From positions 4,340,001 through 4,404,000 of the forward strand of contig NZ_CP083740.1 of the NCBI RefSeq assembly GCF_020150455.1: DNA of 64,000 nt, given 5' to 3'. Positions 53,371 through 62,079 of this stretch are shown one piece after another. Numbering within the stretch: the first letter of the stretch is position 1; each line of letters starts with the position of its first letter. This DNA is from Bremerella sp. TYQ1 (lineage in GTDB: Bacteria > Planctomycetota > Planctomycetia > Pirellulales > Pirellulaceae). The notes under the pieces were generated by a model. It ran no database searches. It was given only the letters and a program-made list of their open reading frames with translations, and had not been told where the DNA came from. The position numbers and the translations under genes were made by a program.

Positions 53371-54580
53371 TTCGGATTTCAGGATCTTGCTGGTAGCCGA
53401 GCGAAGCCATTTTTTGGGGCAGCTGTTCGTCGAAGAGATCGACGTGAACGGTTTGCAGCGATTTCAAACCACCCAGGAAATCGAGCCCTTCCCGGTCATA
53501 TTTCGGTTCATAGCTTGAAAGATAGAGGAACTCGAGCGCGTGCAGATTGGCGAGGTGGCTGAGTCCTTCGTTGGTCGCGTGGTGATCGTGGAGACGAATC
53601 AGTTTCAGCTTCGTTAGCTGACCTAAGACCTTCATGGTCTGGTCGCCAGCGTTTACGTTCAGCAATAAAACCTCTTCCAAGTCGGTCAGGTTTTCCAGGG
53701 ACTGGAAACCACGATCGCTGAACGAATCGAGGTTTTGATTGCGACTAAGGGTCAAGTGACGCAGATTCCGGAGCTTGCCGATGACGGCGAGCGATCGATC
53801 GGTGATGTCGACGCCGACGACTTTAAGGGTTTTCAGCTGCTGCAATTTTTCGACGACCTGAAACCCTTCGTCCGTGATGTCAGGCAGCCCGAGCATGAGA
53901 TGCGTGAGCTTAGGCATCTCGCCCAATACGGCGAGCCCTTGGTTGGTGACACGGCTCGGCTTCAACTTAAAATCGGAAGTGAAGTGTGCATCGGTAAGAT
54001 ACAGCGTTCGAAGGCTCTCGATTTCGTCGAGCGACCGAAGGTGTTCGTCGGTGAGACCTCCCTCGATATCGATCAGGCCCAAAGTATCGAGCGTTTTCGA
54101 TTCGGCGAGTTGCTGCACACCTTCAGGAGAGATTGAAACATTGACCAGTCGCAGCCATCGCAAGTTGGGAATTTTGACCAGCATTTGTATGTCTTCTTCG
54201 GTGAGTGTGACACCTTCCAAATGAAGATAGTAAAACGCCGGCAGCGTGGCGATTTCCCGAAAGAGTGGGCCAAGCGGATTCCACTGGTCAAACTGGGCAC
54301 CGATGACCCGCGAATGCACGTAAGGGCTGAACTCCCGTTGTGCTTCGGAATCGCCTGGTGGTTCCATGTAGCCAATACCCCACCCTTCGACCAGTTGAAA
54401 GTCGTAGACCGGTCGAACGCCATTCGCTTCCAGCTTCTCGACGATCGGCTGTTCCTGCCGCCATAGCGCGATGTCGCGATCGTCATCCGCCATGGCCGCG
54501 GACACAGGCCCAAGCAGCAGCAGAGAGACGGCGGCAAGAAGGGCGATTACCGGAACATGGATTCGACGCATTCGATACAT
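53345..54580 (-). CDS. Secreted LRR protein
   Basis: 411 aa: signal peptide (IHVPVIALLAAVSLLLLGPVSAAMA), a 60-residue unique region, then about ten LRRs of the ITDxGLxxL type, and a basic C-terminal tail. Unlike the 39-44 kb operon proteins it has a cleavable signal rather than an RRWLSFSxRGLL anchor. It may be periplasmic or outer-surface. Single gene. Confidence 0.83.
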   Translation of the reverse strand: MYRMRRIHVPVIALLAAVSLLLLGPVSAAMADDDRDIALWRQEQPIVEKLEANGVRPVYDFQLVEGWGIGYMEPPGDSEAQREFSPYVHSRVIGAQFDQWNPLGPLFREIATLPAFYYLHLEGVTLTEEDIQMLVKIPNLRWLRLVNVSISPEGVQQLAESKTLDTLGLIDIEGGLTDEHLRSLDEIESLRTLYLTDAHFTSDFKLKPSRVTNQGLAVLGEMPKLTHLMLGLPDITDEGFQVVEKLQQLKTLKVVGVDITDRSLAVIGKLRNLRHLTLSRNQNLDSFSDRGFQSLENLTDLEEVLLLNVNAGDQTMKVLGQLTKLKLIRLHDHHATNEGLSHLANLHALEFLYLSSYEPKYDREGLDFLGGLKSLQTVHVDLFDEQLPQKMASLGYQQDPEIRSEFHRKRK

Positions 54581-54921
54581 GGAAAACTCTTGAAGGTTAT
54601 CGAAACAGGGAACCGACGGCGTGACACGGCTTCTTGGAACGATCTGACGTTAGGGCTGGCGCGGAGATGCTATCACCATTTGACGTTTCTTGGCGTTCCG
54701 CTAGAAAGTAGGACTTGGCACTTTCTTTCTTGGCGGGGCATCCCCACTTGCGGCGTCTGAATTCCCATTTTGTGAACCGACTTACCGCCCGACGTTGGGG
54801 GCAGATCGCAACTTGCGCAAGCAGTTCTGGAAATGCTCGCAAGTTTCTTACCTTAGTTTACCGAAGAAAACGGCGACGACAGCCGAAAAAGGCCAAAGGT
54901 CCGGTTGTACGGAACCGTCGA
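54581..54921. other. Region upstream of scpB
   Basis: 341 bp between divergent LRR and scpB genes. The scpB reading frame stays open back to 54715 (TTG), with a basic, low-similarity stretch, so part of this may be coding. No repeat or clear promoter seen. Confidence 0.4.
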
Positions 54922-55887
54922 ATGCAGCGGTTGGAGGCGATTTTGTTTCTCGCCAAGCAACCGTTAACTTCTCGCAAATTGGCCCAACTTGCCAACTTGG
55001 CGGACGGAACCGAAGCCCGTACACTAGTGCGTTCCCTGAATAAGCTTTACGACGCGGCGAGCCGAGCTTTCCGTGTGGAAGAGCTTGCCGGCGGCTATCA
55101 GCTGGTGACTCGGGGAAAGTTCGCCGATTGGGTTCGGCGCGTGGTTGGGGGCGACGATCCGACACGGTTATCGACGCCAGCCATGGAAACGCTAGCAATC
55201 ATCGCGTATCGGCAACCGGTCCTGCGGGCCGATGTCGAGGCGATTCGCGGCGTGAATTGCGGCGAGATCATTCGCCAATTGATGGATCGGGATCTGGTTC
55301 AGATCAAGGGAAGAAGCGAAGAGCTGGGGCGACCGTTCCTGTATGCGACATCGCCCTCCTTCCTGCGAATGTTCGGGTTTCGATCGCTGGAAGATTTGCC
55401 CCGTAAAGACGAGTTTCGACGATTCGAAGCCGAGACCGACGCGTCTGCGGCCAGTCAGGTTGACGATCCAAAGGAGACATCGGTGACGATCACACTTGCC
55501 CCACATAGCCCTGCCATCGATAACGACGACGTGGTCGCCGAAAGTGCTGCTGCAACTGCCTGGAGCGCGGACCAACCGCTGGCACAAGCTCCGCCGATCG
55601 AAGACGAAGAGGACGAACTGTACGAAGACGACGACGGCTACGACGACGAGATCCCAGACGAGGATGCCGACGAAGACGACGACGATGATGATGATTACGA
55701 CGAAGACTGGGACGAGGACTACGAAGACGACGAGTTCGAAGACGAAGAAGAGCTCGACGAGGACGACGAAGAAGAGAGCGAGTGGGAAGAAGTCGAGGAC
55801 GACTGGGACGACGAAGAAGACGACGACTTCGACGACGATGATGAAGAAGACGACGACGACGATTGGGGCGACGACGAAGAGGAATAA
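54922..55887 (+). CDS. scpB: Segregation and condensation protein ScpB with acidic C-terminal tail
   Basis: The condensin partner that binds ScpA and stabilises the SMC complex for chromosome segregation. The two winged-helix parts are visible: LEAILFLAKQPLTSRKLAQLANL and AMETLAIIAYRQPVLRADVEAIRGVN, with the LGRPFLYATS strand. The core ends about residue 190. A linker and then about 95 residues consisting almost only of Asp and Glu follow, which is not typical of ScpB (about 200 aa). The start is uncertain: ATG at 54922 begins the conserved part, but the frame is open to 54715. scpA and smc are not in the window. Confidence 0.88.
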   Translation: MQRLEAILFLAKQPLTSRKLAQLANLADGTEARTLVRSLNKLYDAASRAFRVEELAGGYQLVTRGKFADWVRRVVGGDDPTRLSTPAMETLAIIAYRQPVLRADVEAIRGVNCGEIIRQLMDRDLVQIKGRSEELGRPFLYATSPSFLRMFGFRSLEDLPRKDEFRRFEAETDASAASQVDDPKETSVTITLAPHSPAIDNDDVVAESAAATAWSADQPLAQAPPIEDEEDELYEDDDGYDDEIPDEDADEDDDDDDDYDEDWDEDYEDDEFEDEEELDEDDEEESEWEEVEDDWDDEEDDDFDDDDEEDDDDDWGDDEEE

Positions 55888-55929
55888 ACCCTCACTCTGT
55901 CATACGATCGTTCGAGTTAATCGAAACGC

Positions 55930-55958
55930 AAAGGGACTCCATAGCGAGTCCCTTTTTC
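55930..55958 (+). terminator. Intrinsic terminator of scpB
   Basis: AAAGGGACTC (55930-55939) and GAGTCCCTTT (55946-55955) around a 6-nt loop, with the T-run continuing. Works for scpB and possibly the convergent lipoprotein gene. Confidence 0.85.
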
Positions 55959-55974
55959 GTTGCGCACGAGTACA

Positions 55975-56454
55975 TCACTCTTCGAGGAACTGAAAATGGT
56001 AAAAACCGATCATTTCGACCTTATTTTCAGGTAAAACCTCGCGAATTGCACCCGATAAAGCCTCGCGAAGTTGGGTCAGATCGGGGTCGTTGAGCGTGGG
56101 CCGGTCGAACTTTCGGACGTGCAGTAACACGTTGTGGCGAAAGCGGTTATGATGCGACTCGAGAAGCGGTTCGAGCTCTTGCGATTTGTACCGAGGCATC
56201 TTCGCAAACGCGTGAAAATCTATCTGAATGGTGCTGTTTGTCTTGTCATTCGGAACCGTGCATTCAAACTTCCCCAGATCGACTTCTACGGGAATTAACG
56301 CATCCGGCATGTCTTTCGCCGCCCGCTCGGGCTGAGCGTAAGGTGTGCCGCAGCCGATGGTTAGCGTGACCACTGACAGCGCAGCGATGCGTACCCAAAT
56401 GGTTGTGTACCATCGGGTTAGCGTTCGTCGTATTGCGGGCGTTTCGTGGGCCAT
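55975..56454 (-). CDS. FliL-like lipoprotein 1
   Basis: 159 aa: a signal peptide with lipobox TLTIGC, then a domain whose pattern fits FliL: VEVDLGKFECTVP...IDFHAFA strands, a helix (NRFRHNVLLHVRK), DPDLTQLREALSGAIREVL and the closing strand VEMIGFYHFQFLE. FliL in flagellated bacteria stabilises stators; its fold is stomatin-like. No flagellar gene is present here, so another role is possible. Two similar lipoproteins follow, divergently oriented. Confidence 0.7.
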   Translation of the reverse strand: MAHETPAIRRTLTRWYTTIWVRIAALSVVTLTIGCGTPYAQPERAAKDMPDALIPVEVDLGKFECTVPNDKTNSTIQIDFHAFAKMPRYKSQELEPLLESHHNRFRHNVLLHVRKFDRPTLNDPDLTQLREALSGAIREVLPENKVEMIGFYHFQFLEE

Positions 56455-56696
56455 AGGTAGATTGGTCAGGTCGGTTTCTTGGTTCTTTACCAAGCAAGTT
56501 TAGGACGCGATTGCGGCTGGTGTGCGTCTTTTCTAAGTCCCTTCTGGATAAAGGGTTACGCGTGTGTTGATAGAACCCGTAACTCATCCTCTGCGGTTCC
56601 GTGCGAAACGATCGAAATCGGCTCGACGACCACGCTGTGTGACCTATGTTTACGAAGGTGCACGAAACTTATTTCCTGGTAACGAGTTACGCTTCC

Positions 56697-57191
56697 ATGC
56701 ACACCGCTCTGAATTGGACGAAAGCGATCGACGAAAAGGCTTGGATTGCTCTGCTGATTTTGCTGGGCAGTGTGGCCATTTTCGGCTGCGAAAAGTCTGC
56801 TTCCGCCGACGAAGAACTGCTGTTTTCCCTGGAAAAACGGGACTGGGTCGAGATCGACTTGGGGCAGTTCACCATCAGTGTTTTGATCGCCGACGATCCG
56901 ACCCGGCTGCCTGATTTGACGACTTATCAAGAGAGCGTGGCGCTGCATTATCAGCTGCATTGCCTTGTTGCTAAGGAAAATGAACAGCGCGTTAGAGACT
57001 ACCTAGATGAGCGTAAGGGTGAACTATCGGACGAAATCATCCGCACTTGCCGGCACGCCAATCTCATCGATTTGGCCGATCCGGAACTGCAGCTGATTCG
57101 CTCGCAATTGCGTGACTATACCGAGGAATCGATCGGCCGCGGGGTTATTAAGCGGTTTGTCTTCTCGAACGTAACCCTGGAGCGGTTCTAA
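56697..57191 (+). CDS. FliL-like lipoprotein 2
   Basis: About 164 aa: lipobox VAIFGC after a hydrophobic stretch, then VEIDLGQFTISVLIADD, a long helix, DPELQLIRSQLRDYTEESIG and the closing strand VIKRFVFSNVTLERF, again FliL-like. ATG at 56697 gives a normal signal peptide; ATG at 56646 would add 17 residues. Its stop overlaps the next start (TAATG), so both are co-translated. Confidence 0.68.
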   Translation: MHTALNWTKAIDEKAWIALLILLGSVAIFGCEKSASADEELLFSLEKRDWVEIDLGQFTISVLIADDPTRLPDLTTYQESVALHYQLHCLVAKENEQRVRDYLDERKGELSDEIIRTCRHANLIDLADPELQLIRSQLRDYTEESIGRGVIKRFVFSNVTLERF

Positions 57192-57616
57192 TGTTACGAC
57201 TTACGATTCTCGCCACATTGTGTGCATTGCTGCTCTGCGGATGCGCGGCGGAGCCAACGGACGCTTCCGCGCAAGGTGAAGCCGCACAAGAGCTTCCGCC
57301 GCAAGAAATCGCCATCGGCGACTACGCGTTCCGGGCCTACGATCCGGCTGGCAATACGCAGACGCGATTCGACTTTTCGCTGGCCGGACTCGTCGACCCT
57401 AACCAGTTGTCCGGGCTCGAGAAAGAGCTGGCCAAAAAGAAGATTCGCATCCGCGATCGCGTCATGATCGTCTCTCGCGAATCGACGATCGAAGAGCTCG
57501 AAGATCCTGATTTAGTCATGTTTCGACGGCGACTTTTGAAGGAAGTCAATCGACTGATCGAAGATGGGCAACTCGACGACATTTATGTCAGTCATTTCAG
57601 GGTTAAAACGCGCTGA
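57191..57616 (+). CDS. FliL-like lipoprotein 3
   Basis: 141 aa: lipobox LLCGC, then the same pattern in shorter form (DFSLAGLVDPNQL, LEKELAKKKIRIRDRVMIVSRE, DPDLVMFRRRLLKEVNRLIEDG, IYVSHFRVKT). Coupled to the previous gene by a TAATG overlap. It is the last gene before the phage capsid module. Confidence 0.7.
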   Translation: MLRLTILATLCALLLCGCAAEPTDASAQGEAAQELPPQEIAIGDYAFRAYDPAGNTQTRFDFSLAGLVDPNQLSGLEKELAKKKIRIRDRVMIVSRESTIEELEDPDLVMFRRRLLKEVNRLIEDGQLDDIYVSHFRVKTR

Positions 57617-57768
57617 TTTGACCCGATTCTTGTACACACTTCATGTAGACTTCGTCAATAAACCTGCATGATTCCATCATGTTAGAATCGCCTTGTTGCA
57701 CCATCGCCAGGCGACTTATTTCGCGCGATAAAATAGTGGGCGCATGTACACTATTTGCATAAATTAGT

Positions 57769-57796
57769 CCTCAACAATTCATCACCAATGTTGAGG
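57769..57796 (+). promoter_or_regulatory. Hairpin that covers the SD of the phage protease gene
   Basis: CCTCAACA (57769-57776) and TGTTGAGG (57789-57796) form an 8-bp stem. The right arm contains the GAGG of the SD (GAGGAG) used by the ATG at 57805, so folding would hide the ribosome site of the first capsid-module gene. Confidence 0.5.
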
Positions 57797-57804
57797 AGCA
57801 CGCG

Positions 57805-58605
57805 ATGGAAAAGCAGCAGGTCTTTCTTGCCCCTGGAACCTACGAACTCGCTTCCGGTCGTCGCCACGTTTTTACCGCTCAAGAGCTGCGAAAGATTGTC
57901 AGCAATACGCTCGACATTCAAGCTCGTGGCTATCAGATTCCGGTGCTCTTAGGGCATCCCGAGCCTGGCAGTGACGCTGGCTCGCCGAAGCTTGAATTCC
58001 CGCTTCCAGATGCGTCGGACGCTTACCCCATCCTCGGCCGTTTGGAAGACGTCTGGCAGAACGAAGATGGCGGGCTCGAGTTCCGTTTGAACGTGTACGA
58101 CGACGAAGCCGAGCTGCCGGAGTTCACATCGCCTGAGATCCGCCGACGGTTTGTGCTGCCGGATGGTTCGGAAGTCGGTCCGGTGATCGCGCACGTCGCG
58201 TTGACAGATGCTCCGACCAACACCGATCAGCAGCCGCTGGAAGCGATTCCTGATGCGGTGCAGTTTTCGATGACGAACCTCGTCGAAACGCTGGTCGATC
58301 AAGAGGTCCGCGTTCGCGACAATCTCCGCGAACGAATCGACACCGCGCGGTATCTTCCGCTGGCATTGCGCGAGCGTCTTCACGATGCCGTGGGCACGGT
58401 TCAGCTTTCGCAAGAAGCGGAGCCGGTTCTTTCGCTCGGCGGACTACTGCAAATGCTGGAAGAAACGTTGCCGGCGGCGGTCACGGCCCCAGCGACGGTG
58501 GCGTCGCATCCTTCTGGCGATGCATTCTACGGCGAAGAGAGTGGCCAACGCTCGCGCGACTTGGCTCGGCAGCAACTCTCGCATGCTGGGTTCTTGAAGG
58601 CGTAA
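57805..58605 (+). CDS. Phage capsid maturation protease/scaffold (Mu I-like)
   Basis: 266 aa resembling Mu protein I type prohead proteases. An N-terminal segment (FLAPGTYELASGRRHVFTAQELRKI) is followed by VLLGHP, a TSPEIRRRF segment and HVALTDAPTN, the family's conserved blocks. The C-terminal ~110 residues are helical and could be the scaffold. It trims and organises the procapsid. ATG at 57805 follows GAGGAG, which can be masked by a hairpin. It heads the plus-strand capsid module; a portal gene would normally precede it but is not seen. Confidence 0.8.
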   Translation: MEKQQVFLAPGTYELASGRRHVFTAQELRKIVSNTLDIQARGYQIPVLLGHPEPGSDAGSPKLEFPLPDASDAYPILGRLEDVWQNEDGGLEFRLNVYDDEAELPEFTSPEIRRRFVLPDGSEVGPVIAHVALTDAPTNTDQQPLEAIPDAVQFSMTNLVETLVDQEVRVRDNLRERIDTARYLPLALRERLHDAVGTVQLSQEAEPVLSLGGLLQMLEETLPAAVTAPATVASHPSGDAFYGEESGQRSRDLARQQLSHAGFLKA

Positions 58606-58635
58606 CACGCTCGTTACGCAGCCACATTCTTCCTC

Positions 58636-58688
58636 GTCCGGTCCCCTTGCCCTTGCCCTCTCCCTTGGGAAGAGAGAGGGGACCGGAC
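58636..58688. repeat. GTCCGGTCCCC-type hairpin repeat
   Basis: GTCCGGTCCCC pairs with GGGGACCGGAC, plus an inner CCTCTC/GAGAGG. It lies between the protease and decoration genes. Similar hairpins are at 9937-9996 and 59589-59626. Confidence 0.7.
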
Positions 58689-58760
58689 TTGATGCGCGGG
58701 ATCAAAACGAACTCGCAACGTACTTCGATTACTTTCACTGTTCTCTTAAGGAAACCGACT

Positions 58761-59528
58761 ATGAGTTCCCTTGGATCTGGTAGCCCGCCTGGGTTTCAGG
58801 CTTCGACTTCTGCTTCGCTGACGCCGTTGATTTGGAGCGGCGAAGGTCAACGAACTCGCATGATCACCATCGACGCGGCCAGCGAAGATGCCGACCACTC
58901 ACCCAGCACTTTGCTAAGGGCCGGGTTAGTGATGGCGCGGAACGATGCGACCGGCAAGTACCATCCTTACAACGCCACTGCCAACGACGGAACGCAGAAC
59001 GCGATCGGTATCTTGGCCGAAACGATCGACATGCTCGCGTCCGGAGCCGCCACCGATCGTGTCGCACGAATGCTGATCGGTGGAGCCGTACGGCAACGCT
59101 ACGTGCCGAATCTCGACGTCCGCAGTCGCGACGCGTTGGGTGGTTCGTTTCATTGGGATGAAGTTCCCTTCGCACCGAACGATCGTTCGGCGGCCAGCAG
59201 CAAATTCAAACGATTCACCGGCAGCCTGACACTCGCCAAAGAAGACCACGGCGGTACGTTTGTCGCCACTGGCACCGGTGCGGTGACGTTGCCGGCGGCC
59301 GAGCCGGGTTTGATGTTTCGCTTGGTGCAAACGGCCGACGCGGTGCTTTCAATCACCAGCGCGACGCCCATGCTGAGCAAAGGTTCGATCAGTGCCAACA
59401 TGATCGAATTCTCGACGGCCGGTCAGCAGCTCGGCACCAACGTGATGGTCGAATGCATCATCCGTGACGGCGGATCGATGGTCTGGCTGGTCAGCAACTT
59501 GGGCGGCACGAACTACTCGACAGCCTAA
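58761..59528 (+). CDS. Head decoration protein (lambda gpD-like), with extension
   Basis: About 255 aa. The LLRAGLVMARNDATGKYHPYNA and IGILAETID blocks match the HDPD/gpD decoration family that caps capsid three-fold axes. The lambda protein is about 110 aa; here a C-terminal ~120-residue domain (LTLAKEDHGGTFVATGTGAVTLPAAEPGLMF) is added, possibly surface-exposed. ATG at 58761 follows TAAGGA; the frame open to 58647 covers the hairpin repeat and is rejected. Confidence 0.8.
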   Translation: MSSLGSGSPPGFQASTSASLTPLIWSGEGQRTRMITIDAASEDADHSPSTLLRAGLVMARNDATGKYHPYNATANDGTQNAIGILAETIDMLASGAATDRVARMLIGGAVRQRYVPNLDVRSRDALGGSFHWDEVPFAPNDRSAASSKFKRFTGSLTLAKEDHGGTFVATGTGAVTLPAAEPGLMFRLVQTADAVLSITSATPMLSKGSISANMIEFSTAGQQLGTNVMVECIIRDGGSMVWLVSNLGGTNYSTA

Positions 59529-59588
59529 GCGAAGCAATCGGATAACGGCCAAGGATAACTCCCTCCGCTCCAGTCTCCTTTCGTCTAT

Positions 59589-59626
59589 CCGGTCCCCTCG
59601 CCCCTTAGGAAGGGAGAGGGGGCCGA
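59589..59626. repeat. CGGTCCCCTC-type hairpin repeat
   Basis: CGGTCCCCTC pairs imperfectly with GAGGGGGCCG. It lies between the decoration and major capsid genes and is the same type as at 58636. Confidence 0.6.
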
Positions 59627-59705
59627 AAGCAACAAGACCTGGCGTAATTGGCCGATCGATACCGTTTTCAATCTTTCATCTCTTCCCTTTCGAGGTTACT
59701 CAAAT

Positions 59706-60827
59706 ATGGAAACGACGATTCAAGATTTGCTGGCTCCTTCGACGGTCGTCGCAGCGATTTCGCAATTGGATCTGCCGGGCAGCTCGCTGCAGAAATTGTT
59801 CGGCTGGGGACTTTCCGGCACGAACAAACAGAAGCATCGCGGTCGCGAATTCGCCTACGATATTTTCAATCACACACGGAAAGTTGCCACCGCTCGCGGA
59901 CCTGGTCAGGCCTCGGCCCGCACATCGCCGCAATCGATCGGCAAGATCACCGGCGCGTTTCCACGTGCGGCGGAAACGATCTCGCTGCTGGATGAAGACC
60001 TGCTCAACCGTCGTGCGTTGGGCGAAAGTGGCAATACGCTCGACGCGATGGGGCAAAGCTACGTCACGCGTCAGGAAGCCTATTTGGCCCAGCGGTTTGT
60101 GAACCTGGTCGAACTGCAAACGGCGGCCATGTTGCGGGGCAAGTATGGCTATACGGCGCTGGGTGATGATCTGATTCATGGTTTTGGCAACGGTGATGTT
60201 ACCGTTGATTTCCAAATTCCTGATTCGCATCGCGGCCAGCTCGACATGCTGGGTGAAGGCAATCTGCTGGATGCCGATTGGGCCGATCCGCAGACCGACA
60301 TTCCTGGCCATCTGCAAGACATCAACGCGGCGCTGGTGCAGCGATGCGGCATGGGGCTTTCGCATGTCGTGCTGACCGGCATCGGTTGGCAGCATGTCGT
60401 CAACAACGAAGTGGTGCAAGACATGGGAGGCTCGACCAACCAGGTCTACGCTTCGCTCGAGCGGGCCTCGGCAGGCGAGTTCCGTGCGACGCTGCGAGCT
60501 TTGCCATGGGTCACTTTCCATGTGGTCGACTACGGCCTGGAAGTGTTCGACGGCAGCGAGGAAGTCTTCACCAAGCTGGTGGAAGACGACCACGCGGCGT
60601 TCCTGCCAGAGATCTCGCCTCGCTGGACACATTATCTGGAAGGAAGCGAAATCGTTACCGATGGTCCCGGCGGCAATCGCGCCGAGCAGTACGGATTCTA
60701 CGCGACCAGCTACGCCACGCACGACCCAAGCGGATGGAACCTGATGGCGGTGATGAACGGCATTCCCGCTTTGACGATTCCAGAAGCCGTGGCCTACGGG
60801 CAGATCAGCGGCGGAATGTACGCGTAA
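59706..60827 (+). CDS. Major capsid protein (gpE-like)
   Basis: 373 aa resembling the major capsid protein E family (HK97 fold). It shows an N-terminal arm, the AFPRAAETISLLDEDLLNRR segment, a central LSHVVLTGIGWQHVV helix and the C-terminal LMAVMNGIPALTIPEAVAYGQI end. It builds the icosahedral shell and follows protease and decoration genes in the lambda-like order C-D-E. Length is normal and the frame is intact, so it is probably functional. Confidence 0.85.
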   Translation: METTIQDLLAPSTVVAAISQLDLPGSSLQKLFGWGLSGTNKQKHRGREFAYDIFNHTRKVATARGPGQASARTSPQSIGKITGAFPRAAETISLLDEDLLNRRALGESGNTLDAMGQSYVTRQEAYLAQRFVNLVELQTAAMLRGKYGYTALGDDLIHGFGNGDVTVDFQIPDSHRGQLDMLGEGNLLDADWADPQTDIPGHLQDINAALVQRCGMGLSHVVLTGIGWQHVVNNEVVQDMGGSTNQVYASLERASAGEFRATLRALPWVTFHVVDYGLEVFDGSEEVFTKLVEDDHAAFLPEISPRWTHYLEGSEIVTDGPGGNRAEQYGFYATSYATHDPSGWNLMAVMNGIPALTIPEAVAYGQISGGMYA

Positions 60828-60834
60828 GGAGAGA

Positions 60835-61008
60835 GTGTTCAGTTTTCAGTGTTCGGTTTTCAGTAAGAACGAAGAGCCGGGATGGTGCTTCGATCTGCTT
60901 TCTGAACACCGAGACTGAGCACTAGGCGTGGCCCTTGTCCCGAGGCACGACCCTCGGGACGGACCATGCCACTTCAATCCCTCTTACTGAAAACTGAACA
61001 CTGAAAAC
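60835..61008. repeat. Composite repeat: inverted heptad arrays around a hairpin
   Basis: The left heptad array (GTGTTCAGTTTTCAGTGTTCGGTTTTCAGT, 60835-60864) and its inverted counterpart (60986-61008) flank a hairpin at 60925-60970. The hairpin stem is GGCGTGGCCCTTGTCCCGAGG against CCTCGGGACGGACCATGCC (imperfect). The 174-bp element separates the capsid gene from the head-completion gene and looks like a small non-coding mobile element. Confidence 0.75.
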
Positions 61009-61023
61009 TCGCATAGAATCTTT

Positions 61024-61464
61024 ATGTCTATCCAAACTTATTGCGACCGTGCGGACCTCGAGGCAATTTGGTCGGCTCCTGCCGTTCTTCGGGCGGTGGA
61101 CGATACGGGGAGCGGGTCGCTGGGCCCGGCGGAAGAAGCGATCGTGCTACATGCCATCGAGCGAGCCGCGAACAAGCTGAACGCTTCGCTCGAGATGCAG
61201 TACACGCTGAGCGACCTGGCCCACAACGGTTGGTGCCGCGACGGCAACGCGATGATCGCGGTGTATCTGTTGGCGACGCGCCGCGGCAATCCGGCGCCTG
61301 ATCAGATTCAGGAACAGTACGAGGACTTAATGAATGACTTGAGCGAGATTCGCCATGGTCGTCTGAAAGTTCCGCAAGCGGGCCAACGCGACCCAGCCAT
61401 ACCCGAAGTCACCAGCTTCGACACCGACCTGACCAGTAAGCCCCCCAAGATCGTCCGCCGTTGA
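61024..61464 (+). CDS. Phage head-tail joining protein (DUF1320/Mu gp36-like)
   Basis: 146 aa, helical, starting MSIQTYCDRADLEAIWS, with ALERAANKLNASL- and AMIAVYLLATRRG-like helices typical of the DUF1320/gp36 family. It bridges portal and tail. Position after the capsid gene fits. Confidence 0.8.
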   Translation: MSIQTYCDRADLEAIWSAPAVLRAVDDTGSGSLGPAEEAIVLHAIERAANKLNASLEMQYTLSDLAHNGWCRDGNAMIAVYLLATRRGNPAPDQIQEQYEDLMNDLSEIRHGRLKVPQAGQRDPAIPEVTSFDTDLTSKPPKIVRR

Positions 61465-61552
61465 ATGGTGGTTTCAAGGGGGTGGTCCCGGTTTGTAAAT
61501 CCGGACCGCCCCGATGTAAGAGATTTTCCAGCTTTCCCAAGGAGCCTTACCG

Positions 61553-62068
61553 ATGATTGTCGGAGCCATTCTTACGCGTGTGCGGGATCATTTGCGGCAA
61601 GCGTTGGACCTGCCGGACGACCAGGTCGACATTCGTTACGCCGGGCTACCGCCAGCGACGGCCGCTTCGCCTTACGTGGCGATTCGCGAGCTCGGCGTGA
61701 AGAGCGATGGCCGCTCGTTTTTGCGAGAAGAACACCAACTGGAGATCAGCCTTTGGCGGCGTGCGACCGACCTGCCGGACGATGTTTCCGCCGACGCGTT
61801 GTACGGTGACGACGCCGTCCTGCCAGACGTGGCGACGATTGACCAGCTGGAACGCCTGACGATTGCGGCGCTGCATGGCAACGACATCGCCATTTCTCAG
61901 GCACTAAACCAATCGCTGGGGCTGGGTAGCGGCTCGGCGGGGGATCGCTTTCAACTACCGCTCTTTTATACCGGCCGCAAAGGAACGGAGCTTTCCCGCC
62001 CTTGGCTCGGCCGGCGATTGCACTTCACCGGCCTGACGCGGGTTCAACCACTCGACGTGATGCGATAA
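61553..62068 (+). CDS. Putative phage head-tail or tail-completion protein
   Basis: 171 aa of mixed alpha/beta type (IVGAILTRVRDHLRQAL... ASPYVAIRELGVKSDGRSF). Layout and position suggest a head-tail completion or tail-terminator protein. No firm family match; stop and next start lie 12 bp apart. Confidence 0.62.
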   Translation: MIVGAILTRVRDHLRQALDLPDDQVDIRYAGLPPATAASPYVAIRELGVKSDGRSFLREEHQLEISLWRRATDLPDDVSADALYGDDAVLPDVATIDQLERLTIAALHGNDIAISQALNQSLGLGSGSAGDRFQLPLFYTGRKGTELSRPWLGRRLHFTGLTRVQPLDVMR

Positions 62069-62079
62069 GGAACCGATCG

